A stretch of 64,000 nt of DNA from Bryopsis sp. KO-2023 (Eukaryota; Chlorophyta; Ulvophyceae; Bryopsidales; Bryopsidaceae), in NCBI GenBank assembly GCA_030272585.1, contig BSYQ01000006.1, positions 2,381,001-2,445,000 on the forward strand, in the 5' to 3' direction. Of the stretch, positions 25,501 to 38,900 are shown one piece after another (the first letter of the stretch is position 1; every line of letters begins with the position of its first letter). Below the pieces are notes generated by a model. It had not been told where the DNA came from and ran no database searches. It saw only the letters and a list, made by a program, of their open reading frames with translations. Position numbers and translations under genes: made by a program.

Positions 25501-28500
25501 TTTCAAATGTTCGATGCAGCAAATGCCGGTAAGGGATCTGTTCAGAATCCTACCCAATCTGATATATAACAGATGTGTCAGTTGTCCGCACTCTACAAAG
25601 TGAATGGCCATGTTACTTGTTACCTCCTTTTTTCGCCTGGTTTCCCTGGAAGCCACAGAGCCTACATCTCCAAGGAGTAGATAGGGTGTCGATGGCAGAG
25701 GTGGCAAAATGGATCGCAAAACCACCTCCGTTCTCAATGGCAGTGTTGTTTCCAATGGTAACGTTTTCACCGTGAAAGATCGCATCCTCAAGATACACCC
25801 CTCCACCAGACCGTGTTGCTGTGCAATTGATAAGGTAGGAATTCACGAGGTCCACACTCGAGCCAGGTAGTGCTCTTATGGCACCTCCATAGCCCATTCC
25901 ACCCCCGACAACCCCAGCACTGTTCGAATGAAAATGGCACGATTCACATCTCAGAGTTCCCTTTCTCAGATCAACGGCTCCACCGCCTTCCAGTGCAACA
26001 TTCTCCACAAACTGAACCTCTTTGAGTGATGCCATCAATTTAGTGTCGCCTCCGAATCTAATGGTGCCAGCCAGGGTGAATGAAATACCACCACCAAATC
26101 TAGCAACATTTCCAACAAAGGAACCATTGTTCATGGTGAACCTGGTGTTGATGACTGTCAGTGCTCCTCCTGTGATAGCTTCCCCCATCCCAAATCTGGA
26201 GTCCTCCAAAGTCATATTTTTCACATCTTGCACATACATGGCCCCTCCGCTTGTCGCCCGGTTTTTTGAAAAGTTGCAATCTTTGAACTCCGATTTCAAG
26301 CCCAATCCGGACATTGCCACAGCTCCACCTTTGCTAGTGATGGATTCCACTCCAGTAACAAGATTAGCCTTCACATCTTTGCCAGCCTTGTTGTAAGTGA
26401 AGTTTGAGGAATGCACCTTGATGACTGAGTCCTCATTACCTCTTACCCAATTTGAGCTCAAATCCTTCAGTGAAACAGGCAAAAGTTAAAAGAACGTAGA
26501 AAGACATGTGGGAGATGACTTTCAAATATATTGGCGTACTCTTGGCAGCATTAGGGGTTTGAAGGCACAGCTAGCTAGCTATTCATCTATAGATGAATTC
26601 CCAGTAAATTGATTTCCCACAGATAAAATACAGTGTCCTTGAGAATGTGTGCGAACAAGAATTCTTTTGACGCCACCACAACCAAACACAAAAAAAAAGT
26701 TCTGACAAGAATTAATACAAAAATGAGAACAATCTGGAATTGTATTCCTCAGTTTGCACTATAGAAGTTTGTGACACTGCCACCAATTGTAAGTTGGCCT
26801 TTACATATTGTTCTGAAACCGGGATCAATTTGCTTTTGGTTTTAAATACCTCACAAAACAATGCCCCCCCCTCTGAGTGGGCTATGTTTGCTTCAAAGGC
26901 AGAACGAGAAAGGTGAAGATTTCCCTGCTGCATGAAAATGCCTCCACCGCCATCAGCCTGATTTCCTATGAAACTCGTACCTTTGATTGTTGCATTTGGG
27001 AATGAAGCCTGCAAGAATGCCCAAAGATTTTAGGCCAGTCATCAAAGAGTTTTTGTGGAACATTGCTTTTGTACAGTCTCTTACTTGAAGTTGAATGAGG
27101 TAAATAGCTCCCCCAACATCGTTTGCGGAATTGTTTTGACACAGACTGTCCTCCATTTCCAGGTCCACACCAACTAAACGTAGACCGCCTCCTCCATCTT
27201 CCGCATAGTTGTCTTTGAGCACTACTTCCTTTGCTTTGAGATGCTTTTTTCCCTGAACCGTAGGTACCACCCAACCAATGATCACAATCCCAACTTTGAA
27301 AACATTAAACGAAAACCAACTTTTGAAAACATCAACCAACGAGGAAAAATACGATGAAATTGATTATGGGCAAAAGACAATCCACCTGTTGCTCATATTT
27401 ATGCATGCGACATACTGACACCACAAAAGCTAGCTGTACTTTCTTTGCTCTTGCATGTGCTTACTCCTTGAAGAGAATCCATAAAGCCAATCGCCCCCCC
27501 CCCCCCCGATTCCTGCGTTCCTTGTGAAAGTCGAGTTTATAATGGTTGCATTAGAGTTCATCAATCTCACTGCACCACCAGTTCCTGTTGCAACATTGTC
27601 CTGGAAGCGACTTTCTTCAATCAGCAACGTGCCATCCTGGAAGGTACAGAAAATTCTTTTACATGTCGTCTTGATATGCTTTGTGTGCCTTTTCCATCAT
27701 ATGGAAAGGAGGAAAATTTTCAAAAATGTGTCCGTGAGTGTTTTGTAGCTAGCCAAAACTCAACAAAACATCTCAATCCAATAAAATAGAACATTCCCCC
27801 CCCCCCCGAATAAAATAGAACATTCCCCCCCCCCCCGTTCAGATCTAATCCCCAAACAGAGACATTGATCCTCCATCATCCTTGCATGAGAAAGGTCACT
27901 GTCAGTTCTTCAAAAAAAAACATGGCAAAACTGACAGAGAACTATGTGAATCCACTTTCAACACTTGGATTCTTTTAACACAATTTGGAAACTTCACAGT
28001 GTCATGAATATGTAACACAACAGTGATCCAAAATCTTTCAGGTGTATATTTTCACCGATTTCTTTTTTTTGTTTACTTGGATTGTTCTGAACGAGAACTC
28101 GTAAAAGTAGAGTTGTCCCCTTCATCCTTTCGATGAAATTCCCAGCCCAGAAACACCCACTGTATGAGAGCACTTTATCAGGATTTTGGAATATCTAGGA
28201 GCAACAATATTTTGGGTCAGTCAGTGAAACGAACCCTACTGAAACGTACCAGCACAAAGGCCCCTCCGCCTCTTTCTGCCCGGTTTCTGGTAAAGTTGGA
28301 TTCTACAATTGAGATATCAGGAACCTTGTCAAGATACATCGCCCCTCCGATTGTGATTACCGATCCGTTTCCATTTTCCACAGAATCACCCTGTGAAAAA
28401 AGCAGTATAGGTCAACATGCAGTAAAAGAGCTTACAAAAACAGAAGACTTTCGAGCGACCTGGATCGAGCAGATGCTTCAGATTCTTGCCAGTTGTCCTA

Positions 28501-31173
28501 TGTGCAGTGCCGGTTTCGCACAGACTACATATAGACTCGAGAAAACACATTAGCCTCACCAAGATCTTCATCGCTCCACCAGTGTGACCAACATTTCCAT
28601 CGAATAGGGAACCTTCAATGAGAACTCGAAATATATCACCAGAAACAAGGGCACCACCAGCTTTGTGGCCTGGATTGCACCTCTCGCCAGGTAACGGCTT
28701 CCAGAATGTATTCTCTGTATCCTGGCACCAAGAAATCCACAGCAAGTTTAATTGTTGCCCAGGTAATGCTTCATTGGCAGTGCTTGCAAGTCTCGTAATC
28801 TAAAAGGGCTCAGCATTGGCTAAACTAAAAGTCAGCAGTAAGTTCACGCACAACTACTTGCAGGAGGCCTCAAACACCAATATCTCAGAAGTATTTTAAC
28901 GAAACCGCAGGGTCCTTCCTCGAACAAAAGACTAGTGGTCCATTGATTGAGAAGTTTAACCTACCAGCTCTTTCCCTGGTTCATTGACTGGGCATGCTAC
29001 CACGTTTCCTAGGAATGTTGACCCAGAAATATTCAGCTCATTCATTCGAGCACACAACAGTGCGCCCCCTTGCACTCCAGCTCTATTTTTGGAAAATGTG
29101 ACACCCTTAAAGCTGGCTGATGTCCCATTTTCAAACAAAGCGACTGCGCCTCCAAGGGGCACAAAGCTTCCAAATGGTTCTAGATTCACTGCATCATTTC
29201 TCTGGAATTTGGTGTCCTCCACTTTCAAAAAGATCATATTCGGTAGAGCACTCTGAAAAGAAAAACAAAAGGCTGTAAAAAAACACACGGAACATCACCT
29301 TCATAATTTTTTCCTGAGAGAAATCACCAGCAGAATCTTCCTGGGTTGCTTTCAAGGGAAAGACCAGCTGTTCGTGTCGCAAATTTAAAAGGGAGGGAAA
29401 GTGTGACCAGATATGAGTACAATTGCTATTTAGATTGAAGGAGAGAGGAAGCAACTGATACCTCGGCATAAATAGCTCCGCCCTGAAAAGAGTGATTTCG
29501 AATGAATCGACTGGCTGTGATGACGGCGCTGGTTCCATTCATTATCGAAATGCTCCCACCAACGTTCGATGCAGAATTATTCACGAATGTGGTTTTCATG
29601 ATTTCGACTTGCAGTCCAGAACCGAGGAAAGAAACCCCACCACCCCCATGCCAGTTCAAATCATCCTTGTATAGCCCATGCACTCGATTTCTATGTAATG
29701 ACAAATTAAACATCTTGACAGTGGAATTGATATACCCCTGGAAGGTCACACACACGCACACACAAAACATGAGAAACCGTCATCACCCTGTGATTAGCTC
29801 GTGGTTAAAAAATGATAGATCTGCATCAAGGAATGAGTTCCACATTGGGGAAAATCACAGAACGTCCAGTACCATGGGGGTTGGGGGGAAAAAAGGGACA
29901 ATATGTAATGGACAAAAATTGGGGAATAAAAGCCACCCGAGGTGACTGGAAGCGGACCTCAGCAAAGATGGCTCCACCATCATCAAGTGCAGAATTCTCA
30001 ATGAACCAAACATCGGAAGCATCGAGATCGGAGTCATGCAAATACAATGCACCCCCTTGCTCCATGGCCTCGTTTTGTCGAAACGCTGAACCTTGGATTT
30101 TTATCGAGGAGGAATTGATAATCGACATCACCCCTCCAAATATTCCCGTATTCTTCACCGCTGTCAAATTTTTTGCCGTAATAGTGGATTGGAGCAAAGA
30201 CATGCAAGGTGCCCCAGCAACGTTTTTGTTACGGGAAAAATGCAGATCGTTGACTGTGACATTCTTTGAGTTTTCGATCGTTATCAGGGCTGCCGTTGAG
30301 TTGAGCTTGCATCCCTCAAACGACAAAGCCCCCAGCGTCACATTGTCTGACCTGGAACATAAATCCAAAAAAACAAATTAAATCCAAATTAAAGAAAGAC
30401 AAATTAATCGATTGAACACCGTGGTGTGCACAGCATCGACAGAGACACCAAATATCAAATCTGCATATGGTGTGTTTTGAAACTGCAACAAAGTCAAAAT
30501 TGCATACATTTTATGGCATGGGCTTGCTGGGATGCATGTAGGTGACGACTCAAGAACCAACATGATCGCAATTGCAGTAACAAGCAAAAAAAGCAAGTAC
30601 TCAGCATGGAAATCACAGAAGTTGCTCAATGAATCTCAGCAAGCAGAAAGACAAATGATGGGAAAGCTAACGCAACCTTATGACAAGAGCTCCCTCATTC
30701 TTGCTGTCGATAGAGCATTTGATGGATGCTCCTCCGCCCTGGACCGTAACGGGCTTTGTAATCTCAATAACGCCATCCAGCTGCAGCTCTGGTATGGAGA
30801 AATCCACAACCGAATTGGACGGGCAGCAGTCGAAAAACGTTTGGACATCACTGTTGAAGAGCTTGAGGGCAGACTCATCCAGCTCGAATTTATTCCCCTC
30901 GTTTCGAAGACCCTTGCAATTTCCACCTATTTCCAAAACCCAGCACATCGACGAGTCATTAAAAAGACAATAAAAATTGGGGGAAGTGCACAGGTGCGGC
31001 CTGCCCCTCCCTGGCAGATCCGCCCGCACACCCACTCGCAACGCCAATATTGACCTTTGAGGGTACTCGAAAAATCCAGCCCCCATCCCAACTGACAAAG
31101 GGAACTTGCCCGAGTCTGGCTGCGCATGATAGGATCCGAAAAGGGAAGCGAAGAACACTACTGCAAAGATCAT
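22537..31173 (-). CDS. Giant Pmp-like beta-helix, multi-transmembrane surface protein, copy A
   Basis: Fifteen minus-strand exons: 31173-30677, 30351-29958, 29737-29462, 29252-28965, 28799-28560, 28390-28250, 27636-27465, 27252-27085, 27008-26850, 26464-25624, 25474-24582, 24492-24130, 24040-23950, 23809-23563, 23329-22537. Phases agree throughout except exon 7, where a run of 14 G (27484-27497) adds one base. Without it the product is about 1,853 residues. N-terminus: signal peptide MIFAVVFFASLFGSYHA. Exons 2-10 repeat FxxNxA...GGAI motifs (FVNNSASNVGG, FSKNRAGVQGGAL, FEANIAHSEGGAL), typical of Chlamydia-type Pmp repeats and predicted to form a right-handed beta-helix. Exon 11 adds a Cys-rich module (CDRCADDFFSF, CTPCPVETAKC). 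Exons 12-15 encode about eight hydrophobic helices and a basic tail. Similar architectures occur in algae and other protists as large families. Adhesion or sensing is inference. Annotated start gives the signal peptide. Confidence 0.82.
27484..27497 (-). other. Frameshifting homopolymer (G14 on coding strand) in exon 7 of gene A
   Basis: Between AATC and CGATTG on the coding strand, copy A has 14 bases (all G) and copy B has 13 at the same point. The extra base shifts copy A out of frame just before its donor: A then needs phase 1, but exon 8 starts in phase 0. It could be a sequencing error, a polymorphism or a real lesion. Confidence 0.75.
27781..27838. repeat. Tandem 29-bp duplication ending in poly-C, intronic
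   Basis: Two adjacent copies of ATAAAATAGAACATT followed by a run of 12-13 C lie in the intron between exons 6 and 7 of gene A. The region corresponds to where copy B carries two extra exons. Confidence 0.85.
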
Positions 31174-31343
31174 TGCCCTACGGGCATTCCATGACCTAGC
31201 TCCGAGGCGAGCGAGAATCAAATATCCCGCCAGACCTCGGCGTTCTTTTCAGCCCTTGTCTATCATCATCGTCCAGGTACGTTGGACGATGTTGCCTTCG
31301 TTAACTAACAGGTCTCACTCTTCAAACACAAAAATCCGTGACC

Positions 31344-31361
31344 GCGCACGTGACCACGCCG
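31344..31361 (-). promoter_or_regulatory. Conserved G-box-containing promoter element, gene A
   Basis: GCACGTGACCACGCCGCC (with a palindromic CACGTG core) lies about 170 bp upstream of the gene A start and is retained in the gene B promoter (41947-41964), while flanking bases have changed. CACGTG is the core bound by bHLH and bZIP factors in plants. Conservation after duplication supports function but could be chance. Confidence 0.5.
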
Positions 31362-31410
31362 CCAACACCATCTTGTGATAGATGCTGCTAAAGTTTGAGT
31401 TCAAGTTCTC

Positions 31411-31865
31411 AAGTATGTAGAAATGGAGCTTGTTTTTTACAGGGGTCATGACAGCAGTCACTCAAGGCAATTCATGATGTACTGGTGGCAGTGAATTGCC
31501 CCCTCCAGTGGATTTCTCAATTTTTGAACCCTTCCATCTTTTAGCAGAGACGGCTTCAGATCACAAAGAAAAAAGAGAAAACGAAACATTCAACAAAACT
31601 CTATTTGATTTGCCCTATTACTAATCTGCTAGGCACATTTGCATTTGTTGACAACACTCTGCCCCAAGTAGCAACCACCAGAGTTGGTCTGGCCCCTTGA
31701 TCCTCAACTGAAACAATTATATAGTTACATCAAATCACCAAGGGACACGACCCCCCCTGAAATCGTGTGCGTACGAAAGAATTGACCCCTCCCCCCCACT
31801 TGCCAGCAAGAATGGGGAGAACTTCCACCCACCCCCTTTTTTTCCCTGAATAAATGCCTCTCAGC
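31411..31865. other. Single-copy spacer upstream of gene A
   Basis: Lies between the duplicated promoter of gene A and the end of the methyltransferase remnant. Not shared with the region right of gene B. No gene seen; short poly-C tracts near 31785 and 31830. Confidence 0.5.
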
Positions 31866-32540
31866 TCAGCATTCCGATTTCCCGACCACCACACACCAGT
31901 TGCTCTTGTCAAAGAAGGACTCCACCACCACCTCTCCCACTCGTCCTTAACAAACAAATGATAAAATCTCTGAAACACGATCGATCGCTTCCTCTTTCAT
32001 CCAATTTCCCTACATTTTGCCATTCCAGCCCGGAGCTGGCAGCGGCATTTCCACCCTCACCCATTTCGTCGGGTTGATCAGCACTTAATCGAACCCTCTC
32101 TACAGCTAGTTGACCTTCAGCCCTGTGGAGGGGCTAGTGCCAGGGAACGAAATAATCTCCACAGATTTCCCTTTCCCCATTACTGAGTCGGCAGCATTGA
32201 GGTTATGTTGTTGATAGAAAAAAAAAAGAAGAACAAGCATGCACAAAATGTACTGAGCAAACATTGAACAGGGGTGCATTTCATGCCAATGATGACTAAT
32301 TCGTCTTATCCGACATTTTTGTTTTTTGTTCCTCCCCAGCTACGTACCTTTGTTCGCATCTTTGCCGATCAATGTTAATTTAGCCAGGGATTTTTCTGGA
32401 GTTTCCTGATTCTCTGCCCACACAGTGATCAGTCCCCTACCAACCTCTTCCAGAATGCCCTTTGGGCGATCCGGATTGCTGATGTGATGCAACACAGCAA
32501 TGCAAAGGACTCTATCGTAACTCCACCCCCGCATGCGCAG
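31866..32540 (-). pseudogene. 5'-truncated, frameshifted TRM9/ALKBH8-type tRNA methyltransferase remnant
   Basis: TRM9/ALKBH8 methylates the wobble uridine side chain of tRNA. On the minus strand, about 32519-32345 reads SYDRVLCIAVLHHISNPDR then GLITVWAENQE, matching the family stretch xDAxxSIAVIHHxSTxxRR...GGxALIYVWAxEQE. The usual LLRPGG segment between them is missing. Further on, 31990-31866 encodes VFQRFYHLFVKDE and, in another frame, VVVESFFDKSNWCVVVGKSE then stop, matching the family end FHRYYHVF...SYYDxxNWCV. There is a frameshift near 31948. The SAM-binding N-terminal half is absent: homology stops at the duplication junction (about 32552) where the 3' flank of gene B begins. Seen directly: fragments, order, frameshift. 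Inferred: the gene was cut by the duplication. An intron could explain the gap but not the frameshift. Confidence 0.72.
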
Positions 32541-32923
32541 CACGTATATTGGTTTCCAAACAGAATAGAAGACGATGTAAAAAAGAGAACTGCAACTGTA
32601 CGGGTGAATTAAATAAGTTTAAAGATACAAAAGGAAATTTGTGCCCCGTAGCACCAATGTGGATGCAAAATACACCCACGATCCCTTGAACAAACTCAGC
32701 ACAACACAAGATGAATCAACAAAATAGTTTATCTATTTTCAAGAAGAAAAAAAATTGTGTTCTTGCTTCGATTGTGAATGTTGCACCGTTGTTTTTAGTT
32801 TTGCCTTTTTTTCTAGAAAATACATTTGAGGAACAACACCCCCCACGATCCCTTGATCAATCACCAAATTATTTTTTGGATATGCAAGAAGAAAAAAAAA
32901 TCTTGTAAAATTGAAAACTTAAG

Positions 32924-35900
32924 CTATCGGGAAGACATTTCGCAAGACAAACATGAAGATAAACTCTTCACAAATGCTTCCTTCTTTTTATTCAATCTAG
33001 TTTTCGTCTGTTCCGCTTGGATCTTGATTGCCATCATCAAAAGCGCAAAATTTTCAGTTGGCAATAACCCCCCCGAATTTGTATTTTCCATCCATTCACG
33101 CAGCTCCACAAAAGCCACATCAAAGATATGCTTCAGCATGTACACGATATAAATACAAGCTGTGCCAATGAAGACGACCGACATGGCCACTCTCCCTCCG
33201 GCATTCATTCTTGGCTGATCCACCATATTCCCGATGATGAATGCAAAGGTGGAAATTGCCAAAGATCCCAGTTCCAGAGTATTAAGCTTCGATTCCAAAA
33301 ACGGTCGGAAACACATCTGGAAAATGATTGAACCCATCATGATAACAAGAGCAAGATTGGTTTGGATTCCTCCACCCAAAGTCCGCCCAAACACCACAAT
33401 TGCAGCAAGCAAGGCTTTCCTGAGCAGGATCACAACTTCCCAAGCCGCCACATTCGTGTTGTATGCTTTATACAAGAAGCCATACTGTCTGATCATCTCA
33501 TCCTGTTCCAGGACCTCTCTGCTCCGTGTGAGCTTGAACAGGAGCCATCCAGGGAAGCCTATCGACACCAACAGCAGGCCCGGTACCCCAACAAAGCCGA
33601 CAAGGAAGGCATGGGATCCTCTGTAGCACCCTACGGTGGTGTCTTGGACCCAGAAGGAACCTTCCACAGGGCTGACATGCACGCAGTAGAAAATCCGAAC
33701 GAGCGTCCTAGTCACGCTACAAGAGAAAACAAAGAGTCGTGATCTGACAAAGCACCAACAACCGTGGTCTAATGAAAAAATTAACCAGGCCACGTATTAT
33801 ATAAGAAACATACAAGGACAGGTAAATGTTGATGTTGTTCAGCAGTCGTGCATTGCAACAGAAAAAAGTGTTTCGGAGGTCAGGACCCAAGAGGCAAAAG
33901 CTGTGTCAGACTATCCAAAAGATCCCACCCGATGTAAGATGCTTGTTGCACAGCCAAGAGTGCAACACAAGACCAAAGCTTGATTTCCCGGAATGATTTT
34001 CGGTTCCTCACTGCCTGGACATAATGAACCACAACAAGCGCAGCCCAGACAATGAATGGCACAAATGCGAGAAAAATGGATGTTTGGACGGATCGAGGGG
34101 GCTTGTTTTCCCCCGATGAAAATGCACACTCCAATGAAAAAAAACTGGTGCTGTCGGCCACTCCTGAGATCGAATCTGCACATGCAAAACGCCAACGCTT
34201 GCTGAACACCACCATCTTCCAAGAAGATTTTCCAGTTCGAGGAAGCTTTTTCCTATGGAAATAAAATTCTGACGCAGTAATACTAACTGAAGGCTCACCC
34301 CAGGAGGCGAACAACATCAGCATGCTTCGAGTCCAGCCCACATTGATGGCTGCAGCGGATCCAGTCACTTGGAAAAAATTTATAAGGATCTGGAAAGGTA
34401 ACACAACAGGGCCAACTGAATATCCCATTTTTCTCTTAAGAGTTGCTGGTTGAAACATGTGTGGCCCATGGGCATGACTTCTCACCTTGAAAATGTCGGA
34501 GGATCTCGATTTTCTTGGTGGGGCATTCTGAGGGACATTCTCATGTGGTCTGTGTGCATCTTGATGTGGCATTTCCCCGAGGATAAAGGCAGGAAGATCA
34601 AACCCACCACGGGATCCAGATGGTCGGCTTGTGGTTGCGATGTCTGATGAATCACCCAGCACTCCCTGAGAATACTTTGCAGCACTTTTCACATAGATCA
34701 GGGACAACACTGCCAATGCTAGCATAACAATTCCAAGCCCCAACTCGGCAGGCACCCCTCCCTGACAATTTGTGCATTTGAAACGACTCTTCCCGTGCGA
34801 TGCATCGCAGCTCCCACACAATACGTCGCTGTAACCCTGCCACGAAAAATCATGAACCGTGATTTCATGTCCAAGAGACCACGAGAATTTCCCGAGACAA
34901 CATTTTCACATTTACCTGTGCACATTGTGGGTACTCCCTGGAAGAATTCAAGTTGGATGTAAAAAGGATGTCTGTCCTTTTCGGGTACGTGCATGCTTCT
35001 TTTGTCAAACATGCATGGAGTTGCGATGAGCGAGGCCCAGAGTGCCAGAATCCATCCAGGGGGGCTAACATTCCTCCAGAGCATTTGGCTGTCTCCACCG
35101 GACATGGTGTGCAAACCTCATCGGTCACGTCGAAGCTGAAAAAATCATCAGCACACCTGTCACACCTCAGGCCTTCCTCTCTGGACACCTCCCCAATGAC
35201 ACACTCTCGGATCTTCACTGACATGGCCTCTGTCACAATCCTCTCCCCATCTTCTGACATCAACTTGAAGGACAGATTGTAGTTTCCAGGCAATGCCCTC
35301 ATAAAGATTCCGGTCACATTGGTAACCCCACTTAGCAACACGCCCTCGCTGGTTACAGGGCTGCCAAAAAGCTCCCCACCAGGTGTTGCAAGTTCAACCC
35401 TCAGAGTCATGTTATCCACAGCAATCTGCCCAAAGGAATCAAGGGGTGTGACCTTGATAGCTGGCAGCTCTTGTCCACTGGCATGACTTGGTATTGTTGG
35501 AGGGGATAGCAACAACAATTCGAATAAAGATCCCAGGGGAGCTGTTTTTTTCACATCCCTTTTTAAAGCTTCTCCCAATCCACATTTCTGCACTCCCTCA
35601 TTCATTGCACTCGCTGAGCTCCAGCATTGATCATCACAGCAAACATTGTTCTTGAAGTTACTGAGAAAAATGTCAGACCCAGAATCCTCTGCATCGTTCC
35701 CTTGAAACACTGAGCTGTGTAGCATCACGTAATCTTTCGGGACATAGACTTCTTTGACTTCACAATCTCGACACTTTGGCGCCAAAGTATCAGCCGGCTG
35801 GGATGTCTTTTCTTCTGAAACGTGGAGTCCACCTGGGTGCGCACAGCTCAATATGATCTTCATGGGTGATTTTCAAATGTTTCTAATTCACCAAATTCCA

Positions 35901-38900
35901 GGAAAACACTTGTTCAGATTTCTATTTGTGTCATTAGTCCACACTTGACATATTGGGTGGCTAAGATCAATATCATGGCATCACCAGTTACCTCCTTTTT
36001 TTGCCTGGTTTCCCTGAATGCCACAGGACCAACAATCCCAAGAAAGAAATCTGCTGCTCAGCTTGCTGGCGACAAAGGCAGCAAAATGCATTGCAAAACC
36101 ACCTCCGTTTTCAACAGCAGTGTTGTTGCCAATGCTAACATTCAAACCATAAAAGATCGCATCCTCAAGGTACACCCCTCCACCAGACCGTGTTGCTGTG
36201 CAATTGATAAGGTAGGAATTCACGAGGTCCACCTTTGAGCCAGGTAGTGCTCTTATGGCACCTCCATAACCCATTCCACCCCCGACGACCCCAGCACTGT
36301 TCGAATGGAAATGGCACGATTCACATCTTAGAGTTCTCCCCCTCAGATCAACAGCCCCGCCTCCGTTCAGCGAAACATTCTCCACAAACTGAACCACTTT
36401 GAATGATGCCATTGATTCAGAGTCGGCACTGAATCTAATGCTGCCAACCTGGGTGAACGACACAGCACCCCCAAATCTGGCAACATTTCCAACAAAGCTC
36501 CCATTGCTCATGGTTATTCCACTGTTGATGATTGTCAGTGCTCCTCCTGTGAGTGCTTCCCCCATTCCAAAATTGGAGTCCTCCAAATTCAATTTTTTCA
36601 CATCCTGCACATACATGGCCCCTCCACTCGTCGCCAGGTTTTTTGAAAACTTGCAGTCTTTGAACTCCGAGTTCAAGCCCAATCCGGACATCGCCACAGC
36701 TCCACCGTTGCCACTGCTGGATTCCACTCCAGTAGCTTTCAAATCCTTTCCAGCCTTGTTGTCAGTGAAGTTTGAGGAATGCACCATGACAACTGAGTCC
36801 TTATTGCCTATTACCCAGTTCGAGCTCAGATCCTGCAGTAAAACAAAATGGTAAAAATACTGAAAGACATGTAGGAGATGAGAAAAAGAATGGTGGCCTC
36901 CAGCAGGATCAATCAACTTTTTGTTCAAGTTACCTCACAAAACAATGCCCCACCCTCTGAGTGGGCTATGTTTGCTTCAAAGGCACAATGAGAAAGGTGA
37001 AGATTTCCCTGCTGTACGTACATGCCTCCACCACCATCAGCTTGATTTCCTATGAAACTCGTGCCTTTGATTGTTGCATTTGGGAAGGAAGCCTGCGAGA
37101 ATGCCCACTTTTTAGGCCAGTCATCAAAGATTTATTCTGGAGCATTGCTTTTATGCAGTCTCATACTTCAAATTGCATGAGGTAAATAGCTCCCCCAACG
37201 CGTCCCGCAGAATTGTTTTGACACAGGCTGCCCTCCATTTCCAGGTCCACACCATGTAAGCGAAGACCTCCTCCTTCTCCATAACGTCCTACATAGTTGT
37301 CTTTGATCACTACTGCCTTTGCTTTGAGATGCTTTTTTCCCTGAACCGATAGGTACAACTCAACCGATATTCACAATCCCAATTTTGAAAACAACACAAC
37401 CAACTTTTAAAAACATCAAAAAAACCCATAGAACAAAAAAATTATGTAAATGATGTAAAAGCAAAAGACATTACACCCATACAGATATGCATATCTGTGT
37501 ATGTGGCATATCAACCGTACAAAAGCTAGCACTACTATTTTACTTGCCCCCGCACGTGCTTACTCCTTGAAGAGAACTGCCAGAGTCAATCGCACTCCCC
37601 CCCTTGATTCCAGCGTTCCTTGTGAAAGTTGAGTTTACAATGGTTGCATTTGAGTTCACCAATTTTACTGCACCACCATATGTCGCAACACTGTCCTGGA
37701 AGCGATTTGCTTCAATCAGTAACGTGCCATCCTGGAAGGTACAGAAAATTCTTTTACACGTCGTCTTGATATGCTTTGTGTGTTTCTTTCATCCTATCAA
37801 TCACATTATCCATATTGAATCCTACCTCCACAAAGACCCCACCACCTGCTTCAGCCTGGTTTTTGGTAAAGTTGGATTCTACAATTGAGATCTCAGGAAC
37901 CTTCCGGAGAAATACTGCCCCTCCAGTTGTGAGGACTGATCTGTTTTCATTTCCCACAGCAAAACCCTGTGAGAAAGCAAAATAAGTCAAAATATCACGA
38001 TGCTAAGGATCCATACAAGCTTTTCTGAGAGCAGAGAAGATACCCCTCGAACGAACTTGAGTTTTGTGGCAAGAAAACTGTGCTGGCAACGACTCACCTG
38101 GGAGAGTGACGGATCCACCCCACAAGAATTCTCCAGGAAGGAAGATGTTGAGAGCTTCATCCAAGCGATTCCTAAGCCATAAATAGCACCTCCTCCATGA
38201 TCCGCCTCATTAATTTGGAAAATTGATTCCTCAATGGAACACTTCAATTGCTCTCCGAACAAAGCCAATGCTCCTCCATCAGAATAGATCGAGTTACCAG
38301 TTGCGTTATTGCCTTCCAATATTGACCCAACAATACTCAATGTTGGGTTTTTCGCGCCAAGATTCTTGCAGTCAAACGAGAGAGGATGCTGTCAGTTTTG
38401 GATCAATATTTACAGCACGGGCTTGTTTAGCGAGTAATTTTTTTATCTATTGTTTAAAGATAGTTGGTCAAACTTTCTATCCCAAATTGAACAAACTCGA
38501 GTTAAACTACTCTTAATCTTTTAATGAAACACACTTTCAAGTTGCCATAGTACTTTAAATTGAAACAAAAAGAAGATGAACTTTGGGTTTTTTTCGAAAT
38601 GAGTGGTTTTAGCAATTATCTAGGTGAATCTCATGAGCATATTTTGTGAACAGTAGCTAAAAATTTGATGCAAAAGTTATTTTGAGTTATTTTTATTTTT
38701 GATATGATCTCAGAAACAACCTATTGTATGAGGGCACTAAATCAAGGTTTTAGATTATCTTGGGAAAACAATAACCAAATTGATGATCAATGGCACCATC
38801 TATGTCGAATCTTACATTCACAAAGACCCCACCGCCTCTTCCTGCCTGGTTCTTGGTAAAGTTGGATTCCACAATTGAGATATCAAAAACCTTCCGGAGA

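Larger units (their letters stand above)
22199..31410. repeat. Tandem segmental duplication, copy A
   Basis: This block and 32552-42020 are copies of each other in the same orientation, containing gene A and gene B with their promoters and 3' flanks. Left junction: both copies begin with AACAGAATAGAA-like sequence at about 22206 and 32558. Right junction: both contain GCACGTGACCACGCCGCC, then TTTGAGTTC near 31400 and 42000. Exons are very similar; introns are recognisable but carry indels. Confidence 0.9.

Noticed and set aside
22537..31173. Bacterial contamination because of Chlamydia-like Pmp repeats
   Set aside because: The genes have many phase-consistent GT-AG introns and sit beside ordinary eukaryotic genes, so they are nuclear.
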